Source: a virus
Virus record (IMG/VR): IMGVR_UViG_3300037628_000403
Location: 1 to 52,290 of that record
DNA: 52,290 bases
Direction: 5' to 3' (one strand)
A model generated the notes under the pieces. The model was not told the DNA's origin, ran no database searches, and was given only the letters and a program-made list of their open reading frames with translations. Positions 30,651 to 39,587 of this stretch are shown here, piece after piece. Made by a program: the position numbers and the translations under genes. Numbering within the stretch: position 1 is the stretch's first letter; each line of letters opens with the position of its first letter.

Positions 30651-31070
30651 CTAATCAGTGGCTATATAATCATAGCCGGACTTCATTAAAACTGCAAAAG
30701 TTTGGACAGATAACCAACGACCACCATTGGATCCGCCATCACGACCAGCTGGAATGGCTGGACCAGTTGCCGTATAGCTAGCAACTGGAACCCCTTGAAC
30801 GTCTCCTGAATTATCACCTTCTTCTAGATCCAAATACTTCCAAATATCTCTGGATGTTTGGAGACAAGTTTCAAAATCGGGATCGCGTACCATTATAGAT
30901 ACCAATACCGATTCTGATATTCTTTGTTGCTCGCCGCCACCAACCATGGCTACGCTGATGGCGTGATCTGGCTCGGGCTCCAGTTCGGGAACAAAGATAT
31001 CAACATTCATCGTACCAAATCCATTTGCAGCTAGGTCTTTGGCAGTTGCGAAAGTTACATCAGCCCCCAT
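30651..31070 (-). CDS. Tail terminator-like protein
   Basis: The 139-residue product starts at ATG 31070. It resembles tail terminators by size, mixed alpha/beta pattern (VLVSIMVRDPDFETCLQTS) and position just upstream of the tail tube gene. No family signature is decisive. It overlaps the next gene by 11 bases. Confidence 0.5.
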   Translation of the reverse strand: MGADVTFATAKDLAANGFGTMNVDIFVPELEPEPDHAISVAMVGGGEQQRISESVLVSIMVRDPDFETCLQTSRDIWKYLDLEEGDNSGDVQGVPVASYTATGPAIPAGRDGGSNGGRWLSVQTFAVLMKSGYDYIATD

Positions 31071-31434
31071 AATTCATCCCCTCAAGTGTCAGCGCTAGAT
31101 GAGAGATCCTTCTCAACTTAATGTGGATTGCGCCTGTCACTTCTATATCAGTATATTCCACACCTTGGCCGTCTACGATTGTTAATAAATCGCCAGTTTT
31201 AACCAATAGTTCCTTTCCACTTGGTAGTAGATGATCAATCAAAATCCTAGTTACCCGATCCACATCCGTACCAGACTCGCCACCGCGTGTTCTGACTCTA
31301 TCAGATATCAGAATGGCATCCACCGGGTTGTCGATCAGATCAATTTCTTTGACCGATTTTCCACCCAACCCTTTTTCAACCACGCGTCGGATGCGTTTCA
31401 CACTGGCATTTATCAGCTTAGTAGGTATCCCCAT
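31060..31434 (-). CDS. Head-tail joining protein (possible head closure)
   Basis: The 124-residue product starts at ATG 31434, overlapping the connector gene. It is basic at the N-terminus (VKRIRRVVEKGLGGKSVK), with beta strands in the C-terminal half. Position between the connector and terminator suggests a head-closure role; the family is not recognised. Confidence 0.5.
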   Translation of the reverse strand: MGIPTKLINASVKRIRRVVEKGLGGKSVKEIDLIDNPVDAILISDRVRTRGGESGTDVDRVTRILIDHLLPSGKELLVKTGDLLTIVDGQGVEYTDIEVTGAIHIKLRRISHLALTLEGMNYGG

Positions 31435-31952
31435 TATCTCACCAAATATGTCGCGTTGTTTTCAAGGATCGGTTTAAGCAATGACTCGATGAGTGGAAAT
31501 TCCTTTTGGTCAGGATTCAAACCGTTCCCAGAATACGATTCAGAAACGGTTATGCCGCCGCCACTCTCACTCACGGAAACGCCGCTGATTGAGCCTGCTA
31601 CCTTGACCCCATCAAGTTCATTGGTCAAAGCGTAGCGCGCCAATTCGGCAGTGGCCTTCTGCAATTCAACGGGCAAGATGGTTGACAAATAGTAATTCCC
31701 AAATCTATCAACAACATTATCACGCGGGAATAACAGTGCCTGTGTAGTAGTGGCTAGCTCGCCTTGGAAATCCCGACAGAACCTCATGTTGATATCATCG
31801 GTCGCACGAACAATCGCAGACTTCAACAAATTGGCATCCATGTCTTGGATTTCACTGCGGCCACGATCAAAAAAGTAAGCCTTCATGTACGCAATGCTAA
31901 TGAAAGCGTTCGCACTAGCAAGCCCTGATCCATCTTCAACTACGAAAGACAT
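31434..31952 (-). CDS. Head-tail connector, DnaT-like/gp6 type
   Basis: The 172-residue protein begins SFVVEDGSGLASANAFISIAYMKAYF, the N-terminus typical of DnaT-like phage head-tail adaptors, with helices that follow (SAIVRATDDINMRFC, AELARYALTNELDG). The C-terminal half is Ser/Gly-rich. It links the portal ring to the tail and sits first among the connector genes. Confidence 0.7.
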   Translation of the reverse strand: MSFVVEDGSGLASANAFISIAYMKAYFFDRGRSEIQDMDANLLKSAIVRATDDINMRFCRDFQGELATTTQALLFPRDNVVDRFGNYYLSTILPVELQKATAELARYALTNELDGVKVAGSISGVSVSESGGGITVSESYSGNGLNPDQKEFPLIESLLKPILENNATYLVR

Positions 31953-31961
31953 TGCTCTCTC

Positions 31962-32348
31962 CTATGGCCCAGGCGTGATGATGTCACGCTTCAAGGCAAT
32001 TGACCCGTAAAGTATTGTGGTAGGCTTACCACCTAAAATCATTTGAAGCTCGTGGTAGTATCCAAGTGGAGCCACGCGGGTTGTTGTATCCCCGGAGCCA
32101 ATGTCAACTCTACCCTGGCCCGTCAGCGCATCAACGATCACGATGCCACTTCCGATTTCCTTTGTTACCAGCGCGGCGTCGGTTGTTGGTTGCGGCTCAA
32201 CCGAATCAGTATCAAGCAAGGCAAGCGCCCAGATGAACGTCGCAGTCGTGATATCAATTGGGTCGAAATTCTCATCCACCACGGTGAACGGGATCTCGCG
32301 TGCGTCCCCACGGTGCATATCGAAATTTAATTGCTTAGGCAAACTCAT
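31962..32348 (-). CDS. Ig-like baseplate/fibre accessory (BppU N-domain-like)
   Basis: The 128-residue protein (LNFDMHRGDAREIPFTVVDE...) has the beta-sandwich layout of small phage adhesion modules such as the BppU N-terminal domain. It starts at ATG 32348. Its strand pattern resembles the N-terminus of the protein at 32674-34506, so the two may share an origin. Confidence 0.5.
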   Translation of the reverse strand: MSLPKQLNFDMHRGDAREIPFTVVDENFDPIDITTATFIWALALLDTDSVEPQPTTDAALVTKEIGSGIVIVDALTGQGRVDIGSGDTTTRVAPLGYYHELQMILGGKPTTILYGSIALKRDIITPGP

Positions 32349-32674
32349 TCGTTCCGTCCTTCACCAGTGAAAATTTCATCAGCGTCGTTTGAAGTAATGC
32401 GTACTACATCCTTGGCGTCTTCGACCAGGTTCTGGTGCAAACTCCCGGCATCCTGATTGATGTTTCTGGATATTTCACCAGCGTTCTCAACTAAATGCCG
32501 AGCTGTTTCATCAGCTTGTTCAACTAGATTCCGTTCAAGTTGACCGGCATCTTCTACCCTGATGTAGTACGCAAAATCAGTATTCATCCCCGGAGAAAGA
32601 ATGGACATCGGCATCGGCAGGATTGTTAATCCGCGAGACAAACCTAGTCCAATTCCAGGTGTTCTAATCAGCAT
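32345..32674 (-). CDS. Hypothetical, Asn/Asp/Glu-rich helical protein
   Basis: The 109-residue product starts at ATG 32674. A repeated 11-residue-like pattern (LERNLVEQADETARHLVENA, GEISRNINQDAGSLHQNLVE) predicts a coiled-coil stalk. It lies between two adhesion proteins and may form a fibre linker. Confidence 0.6.
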   Translation of the reverse strand: MLIRTPGIGLGLSRGLTILPMPMSILSPGMNTDFAYYIRVEDAGQLERNLVEQADETARHLVENAGEISRNINQDAGSLHQNLVEDAKDVVRITSNDADEIFTGEGRNE

Positions 32675-34506
32675 TATATTTTCGTCACCCTCGCAATCGT
32701 GTCCTTGCTAGCAATGAAATCAAGCACCGTCTTTGATGCTGGTATTCTAGCAAATGCGTGGTCATACAAATTCGCACGTGATATCTCGGTACCATTTCGG
32801 TCATAGACTACAAGCTGCCAACCAAGCAAATCGTTCCCACTGAAATCAATGGAGCTTCGCAGGGTGTTACCGAACAGTAGCAACTCGCCAGTCTCGCCAG
32901 CCGCCGCAAGCTGGACTTCGCTGATTCCCCAGATGGCAGCCGTTATCTGATTGACTTCATATCTAGCATCGTCGCTGAGAGTCATCGCACCACCGGCGTT
33001 ATCAGTGACGGTAAAGTGACCGCGTATTGCGATGACTCCACCGGTGCAACTGGCGGCAATGATTATCTGGCCATGGCCTTCCAAGCTCATGGCATCATCC
33101 CCAGCCGTACCCATATTCCTGACTTCAACCCCACCAGAATAATGCCGTAGATTCAATTGCGTATCGGCAGCAGCACCGAAGTCAATAACAGGCGATCCAG
33201 TTCCAGCCACGGCACTAAGACAATTGTCAAATACATACGGCCCAGCACTCAAAAGCGTTAACACATCCGTTAGTCCGCAAGTATTAAACACGCACCTAGT
33301 CAGACTCAAAGCGAGAAGTCTACAGGCCCGGAATCTAGCATCCAGCCCAGCACCCGTTCCATGAACCGTAGCACCTTCAACAAACGCATTGGCGATGGAT
33401 TGGCCGTTCAAATCCAAATCATATTCGATGCCGATGATATGGAAGTTATCGCTGTTGCCTGTCAGGATGAGGCTGCTACCACCGGCAACTCTGAAGCGTT
33501 TGATTTTCAGCGCCGCAGATAGTGATAAAGCATTAGCCCAGGTCTTCACTGGGTTATCAGCAACTCCGTTGATAAATACCGTTGACCCGTCAACGCCATC
33601 AATCGTATCAATCCAAATAGCACCGTCGGCATATCCAACCGACCGATTGACGATAGCGTACCCAAGGATGATTTGGTCTGTGTAGAAATTCGCATTAGTC
33701 AAACCCGCAGCTGTGTAGAATCGGACTCGCACCTTGCCGAGATCCCCGCCAGTCCCTATGTGTTGCGCGAACATATTGTAGGTACTCAATTCATCAGATG
33801 GAGAATTCTTCCCCTCCAGCGTCCCAATTTGTTCCCACTGAGTATCACCCCAGTTGTAAGCTAACACGTCAAGGTCATCACCAGATCCTGATACTCGACC
33901 ATCGAATGAGACAGTCGATGGAACGCCATCGGAAGGAATCAAAAACTCGTAATACATATCAATCTGACCACCGACATCAGCAATCTGCCAGTATATATCA
34001 TCTAGTAACTGCGAATCGAGATACGTTCCAGAGACAACGTTGCCGATAGTGACTACGCTGTCAGAGTTGGCGACTGTATTCAACGCGGCACCGGTAACCA
34101 CCGATTGCTGCCACGATCCAGCGCCGTGATCGGCGGTCAAATTTGTTTCAGTGTCGTCGATGAAAATCATATCCATCGTGGTACTAGCTACCAACGCTGG
34201 CGCGGTCACTTCGTACACAACGATCAAGTGTTTCGTGTTGGCGGAAAGATTTGTAATAGCAGTCAAGTCCAAACCTGGGTTTGCCGTATAGAGTCCATCC
34301 TGTATTGTTGACTCTGTCAGGGCAGATTGTAGAGTCGTCCAGCCAGCCGCCTTGAAAGTCATATCGTTGAAATCAAGCCAAGAATCTTCAACGTCACCGT
34401 CACGCACCGAGTACACGGCTGTAGCACCGGTCACAGGACCACTTTTGGAAAGGGTCAGGGTGATTGGGACTTCAGTCTCAGTTCTGATTGTATGAATCGT
34501 ACTCAT
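32674..34506 (-). CDS. Tail fibre/spike-like protein with N-terminal Ig-like and beta-helix-like parts
   Basis: The 610-residue protein starts at ATG 34506. Residues 1-110 (TEVPITLTLSKSGPVTGATAVYSV) resemble a BppU-like sandwich. Residues 320-520 are rich in short strands and Gly/Asn turns (GSSLILTGNSDNFHIIGIEYDLDLNGQ) like a right-handed beta-helix of depolymerase spikes, then a short C-terminal domain. It may bind or cleave a host surface glycan; no catalytic residues are assigned. The sulfotransferase gene lies just upstream. Confidence 0.6.
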   Translation of the reverse strand: MSTIHTIRTETEVPITLTLSKSGPVTGATAVYSVRDGDVEDSWLDFNDMTFKAAGWTTLQSALTESTIQDGLYTANPGLDLTAITNLSANTKHLIVVYEVTAPALVASTTMDMIFIDDTETNLTADHGAGSWQQSVVTGAALNTVANSDSVVTIGNVVSGTYLDSQLLDDIYWQIADVGGQIDMYYEFLIPSDGVPSTVSFDGRVSGSGDDLDVLAYNWGDTQWEQIGTLEGKNSPSDELSTYNMFAQHIGTGGDLGKVRVRFYTAAGLTNANFYTDQIILGYAIVNRSVGYADGAIWIDTIDGVDGSTVFINGVADNPVKTWANALSLSAALKIKRFRVAGGSSLILTGNSDNFHIIGIEYDLDLNGQSIANAFVEGATVHGTGAGLDARFRACRLLALSLTRCVFNTCGLTDVLTLLSAGPYVFDNCLSAVAGTGSPVIDFGAAADTQLNLRHYSGGVEVRNMGTAGDDAMSLEGHGQIIIAASCTGGVIAIRGHFTVTDNAGGAMTLSDDARYEVNQITAAIWGISEVQLAAAGETGELLLFGNTLRSSIDFSGNDLLGWQLVVYDRNGTEISRANLYDHAFARIPASKTVLDFIASKDTIARVTKI

Positions 34507-34511
34507 TGGCT

Positions 34512-35294
34512 TTATCCTTGGAAGCGCATTTCTCTGTTGAAATATGGGTACTGGGCCATGATGTGTTTGACGACGTCATCTGGTAATTTGCGCTTTGGTC
34601 TAACTTCCACCTTTCCAGTGGCATCGTCGTGCGGGAACTTGTTGTGATACAAGGGATCAATATCAGTCGCAGTTGACTGCACATTATCAAAATCGTAAGT
34701 GAATGTAGCAAGCTTGGCACCAAGCCCAATGTGTTGGAGCGTCTTGTCCGGATGCTTACACAGATTATCATAATCAACAAACAAGACGTTCTCTGCAGCT
34801 CTACGCTTCAAATCTTCAACAGCCAGAATCGACGCTCCGATGATCCCCTTGTTGCTGATCATGGTTGAAGCGCGTTCAGCCATCGTTCCAGGCATTGGTT
34901 GAAGCTCTGCCGTTTCTTCATCCCTGGCCTCAATGCTGGCAAATACATCAGCGGGGTTGCGATACACGCATACAATCAAACTTTCTGGATACAACCTGCG
35001 TAATAGCGCTGCCTGTGTAGACCATCCGCGCCCTTTATCAAAGACGCATCCTTTGTTCTGATTTTTATACCAGCCTTCAATCGTGCCGCGTTCTGCATCG
35101 ATGATCCTGTTGTTATTGCCGTTGATCACTTCGCTTGTTATTTCTGGCTGAGTTGCCATGCCTTGGGCCAGCGCGGACACCATTTCGCAAACCGGGCTGG
35201 TGCTGGATGCGTGAACGTCTGGATGCTGATTGAGTATATTACAGAGGAGCGTGCTGCCCGATCTTGGCATTCCTGTTACAACATTAAGTTTCAT
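34512..35294 (-). CDS. Second sulfotransferase family protein
   Basis: The 260-residue protein starts VVTGMPRSGSTLLCNILNQH, the P-loop-like 5'-phosphosulfate motif of the Sulfotransfer_3 group, and has LIVCVYRNPADVFASIEAR near residue 105, the 3'-phosphate-binding motif. It is not a close copy of the protein at 11338-12177. It lies inside the fibre block, between the spike gene and a small helical gene, so it may modify the phage fibre or a host surface glycan. Confidence 0.8.
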   Translation of the reverse strand: MKLNVVTGMPRSGSTLLCNILNQHPDVHASSTSPVCEMVSALAQGMATQPEITSEVINGNNNRIIDAERGTIEGWYKNQNKGCVFDKGRGWSTQAALLRRLYPESLIVCVYRNPADVFASIEARDEETAELQPMPGTMAERASTMISNKGIIGASILAVEDLKRRAAENVLFVDYDNLCKHPDKTLQHIGLGAKLATFTYDFDNVQSTATDIDPLYHNKFPHDDATGKVEVRPKRKLPDDVVKHIMAQYPYFNREMRFQG

Positions 35295-35606
35295 TTAAAT
35301 CCCCATTGCGTCTTCTAGTTCTTGGATAACATCTTTTTTATCATTCACCAATAGCAGCTGTTCTTCTTGAGTTGCCAGCATCGAAGCCTGCTGCTCGGCT
35401 TGCTGGTCACTGATCAATGTCAAAGTGCTTTCACGTTCACGATACTCAAGTGCTGCTACAATCAAAGCACGACGCGCGAAATCGGCAGCACTCTCGCCAC
35501 CCAGCTTCTTTGCCTGATAAAACGGCGTCAAGTATGCCATTTCATCAGCTGAAAAATCAATCATAGTTGAATATGCCGCTGTTGGTAGCAGTCTAAAATG
35601 TCCCAT
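35295..35606 (-). CDS. Small hypothetical protein of the fibre block
   Basis: The 103-residue product starts at ATG 35606 after GGAG; ATG 35564 is an alternative. Its C-terminal half is Gln/Glu-rich and helical (ISDQQAEQQASMLATQEE), predicting a coiled coil. No family is recognised. It could be a fibre chaperone or adaptor, as such small genes often follow fibre genes. Confidence 0.55.
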   Translation of the reverse strand: MGHFRLLPTAAYSTMIDFSADEMAYLTPFYQAKKLGGESAADFARRALIVAALEYRERESTLTLISDQQAEQQASMLATQEEQLLLVNDKKDVIQELEDAMGI

Positions 35607-35614
35607 TGTGCTCC

Positions 35615-37861
35615 TTATACGATTTTAACGCTGACGCCGTTTGACCTAATATAAACATAACCAGTGCCGGTGTGTTTCCAGATTGTGCCGTCACCAGGCG
35701 TTCCGATGGGGTTTGCTGATAAAAGTTTAATCCCATATCCCATCTGTAAGGAACCCGGAGTTGAGTTTGTTCCAGTGCCAAATTGAACTGAACCTAAACC
35801 ACTAGCAATAATGTCCCCTGCTGAAGCATCACCTTGGGCAAAGGCTCCTTTGCCAGAAGCCATAACTCTGGAACCGGCGCTTTGTGAAACACCCTGAGCA
35901 AAAGAACCAATGCCAGACGCTTCAATTAGGCCGCCCACTCCCAATGCTTGCCCTTGGGCAAATGAGCCACTATTTGTTGATTTTATTTCACCACCAATAA
36001 ACGAAAGCCCCTGAGCAAACGATCCAGAGCCACTTGCCTGTATCTTGCCACTCGTTCCAAACAGTATTGCCCCCTGAGCAAAACAGCCGAAGCTTGCCGC
36101 GATTATTTGTCCATTTGTCGATGCCCCTGCTGCGAAAGCTCCAGCCTGGTATGCCGCAATTCTTGTCTTAGCCCCAGCAATAATAGCAGAGTCAGCAAAG
36201 CCAAAGGCAAAAGAACCAGTAACCGATGCCAAGACTTCGGCATCGCCAGTATTAGCAGCACTTGCTATACCGGCGGCAAATGTTCCCAAGGCTGTTGCTG
36301 CTACCGTAGCATTTCCAGTGCTCGTTCCTTTTGCGTAACCAAGAGCAACCGCCCCATGCTCGGCAGAACTTACCAGGGAAGTGCTTATGCCGGTTGTTTT
36401 AGCAAAACCGGCAGCAAAGCCACCAGCCTTCAGGCACTTAACATAGGACTCGCCACCAGCGTCACCTGTTTCACAGAACCCAGATACAAAGCTAGGTGAC
36501 GGGACAGTGAGATTGCCTAGTGTAATCTTTCCAGTACCAGGTCCAGTTATTGCTCCAGCAACGATCCCACCAGTTGTCCCGGCATCAAGAATCTCTACAG
36601 TGCCAGGTGCCTCAATGTGCCCAAATATCGCTTGGCGAGCATGGGATCTTTTGAACTTAAAGGCTTCGCTGCCTAAATCAAATCCTACACCAAAACCACC
36701 AGCTACGTTTGGTATAGCAGGAGCACCTATCGCATTCAATCCATTCTTAGAACTGAACATCACTTCATCGGCAGCATTCAAAGTTTCAAATATTGCTTCG
36801 ACGCCAGCAGTACCGTCTTTGAATGTAACCGCTTTGCGCGTAGCGTCCGTGACGATCTCGGGCACCGCGCCATCCAGCGAGAGCTCATAAGCTTGCTGTA
36901 GAGTTGTATTGGCGCCACCAGCACCAGCAGCAATCGCAAAAGCAATGTCAACGAATTTGGCCTGGGATGGGTCACTAAGATCAGTAGCACCTTCTTGCAC
37001 TATCAGGGCAGTGGTAAACGTGCCTTGCGCAAATATTGGATCCAAGATAGGCGATTCTGTGAAGATGGCAGCCTCGGCTGCGAGCATAGAATTGTAAACA
37101 ACTTGCCCATACGATATTGTAGTGTTAACGGCTTGGCCAAAGAAGTAAAGGCGCTGAATAGTCCAATCGTTGTTAGGCACCGCGCCCAACCCGCCGTCAC
37201 CATCGTCGTATTGATTCGGATCAATATCAGTCTGCCCAGGCGCAGGCGTGAATCCACCAATACCATCCTGGTAGTAGTAAGTGAAATCAGGCACCGGTGA
37301 TTGTGCGTCGTTTGTTTTGATCGTTGGGTTTTCTGTATCGTTATTACGGTTGATGAACGGCAGCGTTGTCGTGCCAACAGTTTTGTCAACGGTCAGATTT
37401 ACACCATTGGCAAAATAGTCATTAAGGCTGTTGATAGGGCCCAGCACGTCAATGTAGTCCAATATGGCATCGGGCACTTGATATGCTGGGACGCTGCTTC
37501 CGGCGACTGAATCAATTTGCAACCCATCACTATGGATCAAGGATTGTAGGCCAATGTGAACACGAAAATCACTGCGCGCCGGTAGAGCACCAGACTCTTT
37601 GTGTAGGGTGCCACCCACCTCAACGTGGACAGTTGTAAATATAGCGGCCATGATCGGGATGGATTCGCCTATCTTCGCATCCCAAGAAACTAATGTTCTT
37701 GTGGGATTGGCTGGGTCGGACCAATCTACGATGACACCGGTGCCGGCTGCCACGTCAAATTTTGTAGGATCAACGTTGATGGTAATCTCGCCACCAGTAA
37801 GCAGCCCTGATTTCAGGTTATGCTCTGGTTGGATCGGACCATCTAAAGTTATCGCACCCAT
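35615..37861 (-). CDS. Large fibre with YadA-head-like repeats
   Basis: The 748-residue protein starts at ATG 37861 after GGAGATATT. Residues 1-440 are beta-rich. Residues about 460-715 contain eleven repeats around GxFAxG (for example GSFAQGLS, GSFAQGQA, GSFAQGVS), 20-30 residues apart, the pattern of left-handed beta-roll head repeats of trimeric autotransporters such as YadA. The C-terminal 45 residues resemble a phage fibre tip (GTIWKHTGTGYVYIRSNG). This is a trimeric adhesin-like fibre. It is placed right after the coat genes, not with the tail tip, which is unusual. Confidence 0.7.
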   Translation of the reverse strand: MGAITLDGPIQPEHNLKSGLLTGGEITINVDPTKFDVAAGTGVIVDWSDPANPTRTLVSWDAKIGESIPIMAAIFTTVHVEVGGTLHKESGALPARSDFRVHIGLQSLIHSDGLQIDSVAGSSVPAYQVPDAILDYIDVLGPINSLNDYFANGVNLTVDKTVGTTTLPFINRNNDTENPTIKTNDAQSPVPDFTYYYQDGIGGFTPAPGQTDIDPNQYDDGDGGLGAVPNNDWTIQRLYFFGQAVNTTISYGQVVYNSMLAAEAAIFTESPILDPIFAQGTFTTALIVQEGATDLSDPSQAKFVDIAFAIAAGAGGANTTLQQAYELSLDGAVPEIVTDATRKAVTFKDGTAGVEAIFETLNAADEVMFSSKNGLNAIGAPAIPNVAGGFGVGFDLGSEAFKFKRSHARQAIFGHIEAPGTVEILDAGTTGGIVAGAITGPGTGKITLGNLTVPSPSFVSGFCETGDAGGESYVKCLKAGGFAAGFAKTTGISTSLVSSAEHGAVALGYAKGTSTGNATVAATALGTFAAGIASAANTGDAEVLASVTGSFAFGFADSAIIAGAKTRIAAYQAGAFAAGASTNGQIIAASFGCFAQGAILFGTSGKIQASGSGSFAQGLSFIGGEIKSTNSGSFAQGQALGVGGLIEASGIGSFAQGVSQSAGSRVMASGKGAFAQGDASAGDIIASGLGSVQFGTGTNSTPGSLQMGYGIKLLSANPIGTPGDGTIWKHTGTGYVYIRSNGVSVKIV

Positions 37862-37873
37862 AATATCTCCAAT

Positions 37874-37903
37874 GAGTCAGCCCTGCGCTAGCAGGGCAGA
37901 CTC
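37874..37903 (-). terminator. Hairpin between the 66-residue gene and the YadA-like fibre
   Basis: GAGTC-A-GCCCTGC (37874-37886) pairs with GCAGGGC-A-GACTC (37891-37903), 12 pairs with one A-A mismatch and a GCTA loop. It overlaps no gene and probably ends or weakens the coat transcript before the fibre genes. Confidence 0.6.
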
Positions 37904-37911
37904 AAGCTGAA

Positions 37912-38112
37912 TCACTTCGCTACTGGCTTCACCGGATTCACCGGAGGCTTCACCGGAGGCTTCACAGGAGGCTTCGGATCGCCAACTGGCGCACTTCCAC
38001 CACTGTTGCCTTCAGGCACAGCGTTGGGCTTATCCGCCCAACCAGCTTTTCGCATGTCGCTCATCTGATGAAGATCGACATCACAGCTGTTTCCCTCTTT
38101 GTACATTTTCAT
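37912..38112 (-). CDS. Small hypothetical protein with Pro/Lys repeats
   Basis: The 66-residue product starts at ATG 38112. The N-terminal half is unremarkable (EGNSCDVDLHQMSDMRKAGW); the C-terminus repeats PPVKPPVKPPVNPVKP, a proline-rich extended tail. It follows the coat gene and may be a capsid decoration or head-fibre base, but no family is recognised. Confidence 0.55.
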   Translation of the reverse strand: MKMYKEGNSCDVDLHQMSDMRKAGWADKPNAVPEGNSGGSAPVGDPKPPVKPPVKPPVNPVKPVAK

Positions 38113-38147
38113 AACTTACAGTTCTCCATTGCCTTTTGCGATACTCA

Positions 38148-38174
38148 GGGAATGGCGCCACTCGACGCCATCCC
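38148..38174 (-). terminator. Hairpin after the coat gene
   Basis: GGG-A-ATGGCG (38148-38157) pairs with CGCCAT-CCC (38166-38174), 9 pairs with one bulge and an 8-base loop, 18 bases beyond the coat gene stop. It could reduce transcription past the coat gene, so the coat can be made in excess. Confidence 0.55.
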
Positions 38175-38191
38175 CGTCATATCAGTTCCTG

Positions 38192-39337
38192 CTAGAACTC
38201 ACGCAGGTTAACGATGCGGCGTGCATCGTAAGCCTTCGCACCCAACAGACAATCGATGGACAGCACCTCTTTCTTGAGCTGAATATCGTATGCCTGGACC
38301 AGTCGCAGGCTGAATCCATTGCTGGATACAACCGAACTGATGGCGTTGGATGGTTTGTCGAGCAAGGGCATCGCGAGTGCGATTGCGTTGCTGTCGAGGA
38401 TTGACCCAACGTAATTGCCAGCAGCACCACCGGAACCGATGGTTGTGATTGCAGCACCGTCAGGAATGATCTGATCGATGGGCTCGGTGAGCAGAATGCT
38501 CGTGCCGGTCGCGGCCAACTGAGTGGACACAACCAACGGACGACGAACACCGGCAACCACGATACGGTCACCAGGCTCGAACTGGCCTGTGCTGGAATCC
38601 GTGGTCAGCACCGACAGACCAATCAGGTTGGTCGTTCCGGTGTTGTTCGTAACACCGACACCGCTGCCAGGGGTGTGAGCATCCACCGGCAGTTGGAGGC
38701 TGGCATAGAAGTTCATGCCCATGGCACGCCCCAGCTTGGCTTCCTGGAATACCGTTTGGCCTTCCTCGCCACGTGCGTTGTACTGATTGAAGTACGTCGC
38801 ACCAAGCAACTCGGCTTCCAGCGTGTCGTTCACCAAACAGAATCGACCTTGAACGTCGAGTTGCTGGTTGTTGGCAGCCTTGCGGGACAATGCCATGTCT
38901 GCAGCGGTCGCATACATGTCATCGGACCGATACAACCCAGTGCCTTCCAGCACTTTGGTACCGACATGCTCGTCGATTTCCACTGCCAGTCGATACAAGG
39001 CAGGCTTGAGGACTTCATCGGAGAATCCGTCAAAGTTCAATGCCAATTCCTTCGCATTGAGTTCAATCGACACGTCCAAGTGTCGCTCAATGGTGAAGTC
39101 ACGCTGCGAAGCGCGGATGTCTTGGATCGTGATTGGCGTGCCAGGCGTGAAGTCATTCACGGTGAAATCGCCGTACTGCTTGATGCGTACGGTATCACCA
39201 ACGGCATAGCCATTCGGCTTCGTGTTGAAGTCCGAGGTTTTGTCCCGAGAGACGAGGTTGGAAAGCACCAACGCATCTTCCATATGCGATAGTGATTCTG
39301 CTGCGATCATGTCGATGTTGTGCCAGGTATTAGCCAT
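38192..39337 (-). CDS. Major capsid protein, P22 coat-like
   Basis: The 381-residue protein begins MANTWHNIDMIAAESLSH and shows the P22 coat family pattern: an N-arm, ERHLDVSIELNAKELALNF, LAVEIDEHVGTKVLEGTG, then an inserted beta domain around FEPGDRIVVAGVRRPLVV that matches the position of the P22 I-domain, and a C-terminal QAYDIQLKKEVLSIDCLLGAK. SD GGAGG at 9 bases from ATG 39337. The 250-base gap upstream (39338-39587) carries hairpins, consistent with separate control. Confidence 0.8.
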   Translation of the reverse strand: MANTWHNIDMIAAESLSHMEDALVLSNLVSRDKTSDFNTKPNGYAVGDTVRIKQYGDFTVNDFTPGTPITIQDIRASQRDFTIERHLDVSIELNAKELALNFDGFSDEVLKPALYRLAVEIDEHVGTKVLEGTGLYRSDDMYATAADMALSRKAANNQQLDVQGRFCLVNDTLEAELLGATYFNQYNARGEEGQTVFQEAKLGRAMGMNFYASLQLPVDAHTPGSGVGVTNNTGTTNLIGLSVLTTDSSTGQFEPGDRIVVAGVRRPLVVSTQLAATGTSILLTEPIDQIIPDGAAITTIGSGGAAGNYVGSILDSNAIALAMPLLDKPSNAISSVVSSNGFSLRLVQAYDIQLKKEVLSIDCLLGAKAYDARRIVNLREF

Positions 39338-39587
39338 TGAGATGGCCTCCTATTACTAAAAGTTCATTCCTCATCCAAAATAGATGAGGACAAAACCTAG
39401 ATCGGGCCACCCGATTTTGATTGTCCAAGATTTACTCAACCAGCCACTGGCGATTACAGCAACCGGCCACCGGTCCACTATAATCAGAGTTTTTCTTGCT
39501 ACATGCTATTTTTGAATCGAGCGCAGAGCCGATAACGGCAATGGGTTGGAGACAGCCACATGGCTGCCTCCACGTCTCGACTCCACG
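39338..39587 (-). promoter_or_regulatory. Gap upstream of the coat gene with three hairpins
   Basis: No gene is seen here. Hairpins are GGAGACAGCCA-2-TGGCTGCCTCC (39548-39571, just after the scaffold stop), ATCGGG-3-CCCGAT (39401-39415) followed on the minus strand by a TTTT at 39391-39394, and TCCTCATC-7-GATGAGGA (39368-39390), 30 bases before the coat SD. These could be an attenuator, a processing site or a leader that boosts coat mRNA stability. Confidence 0.5.
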
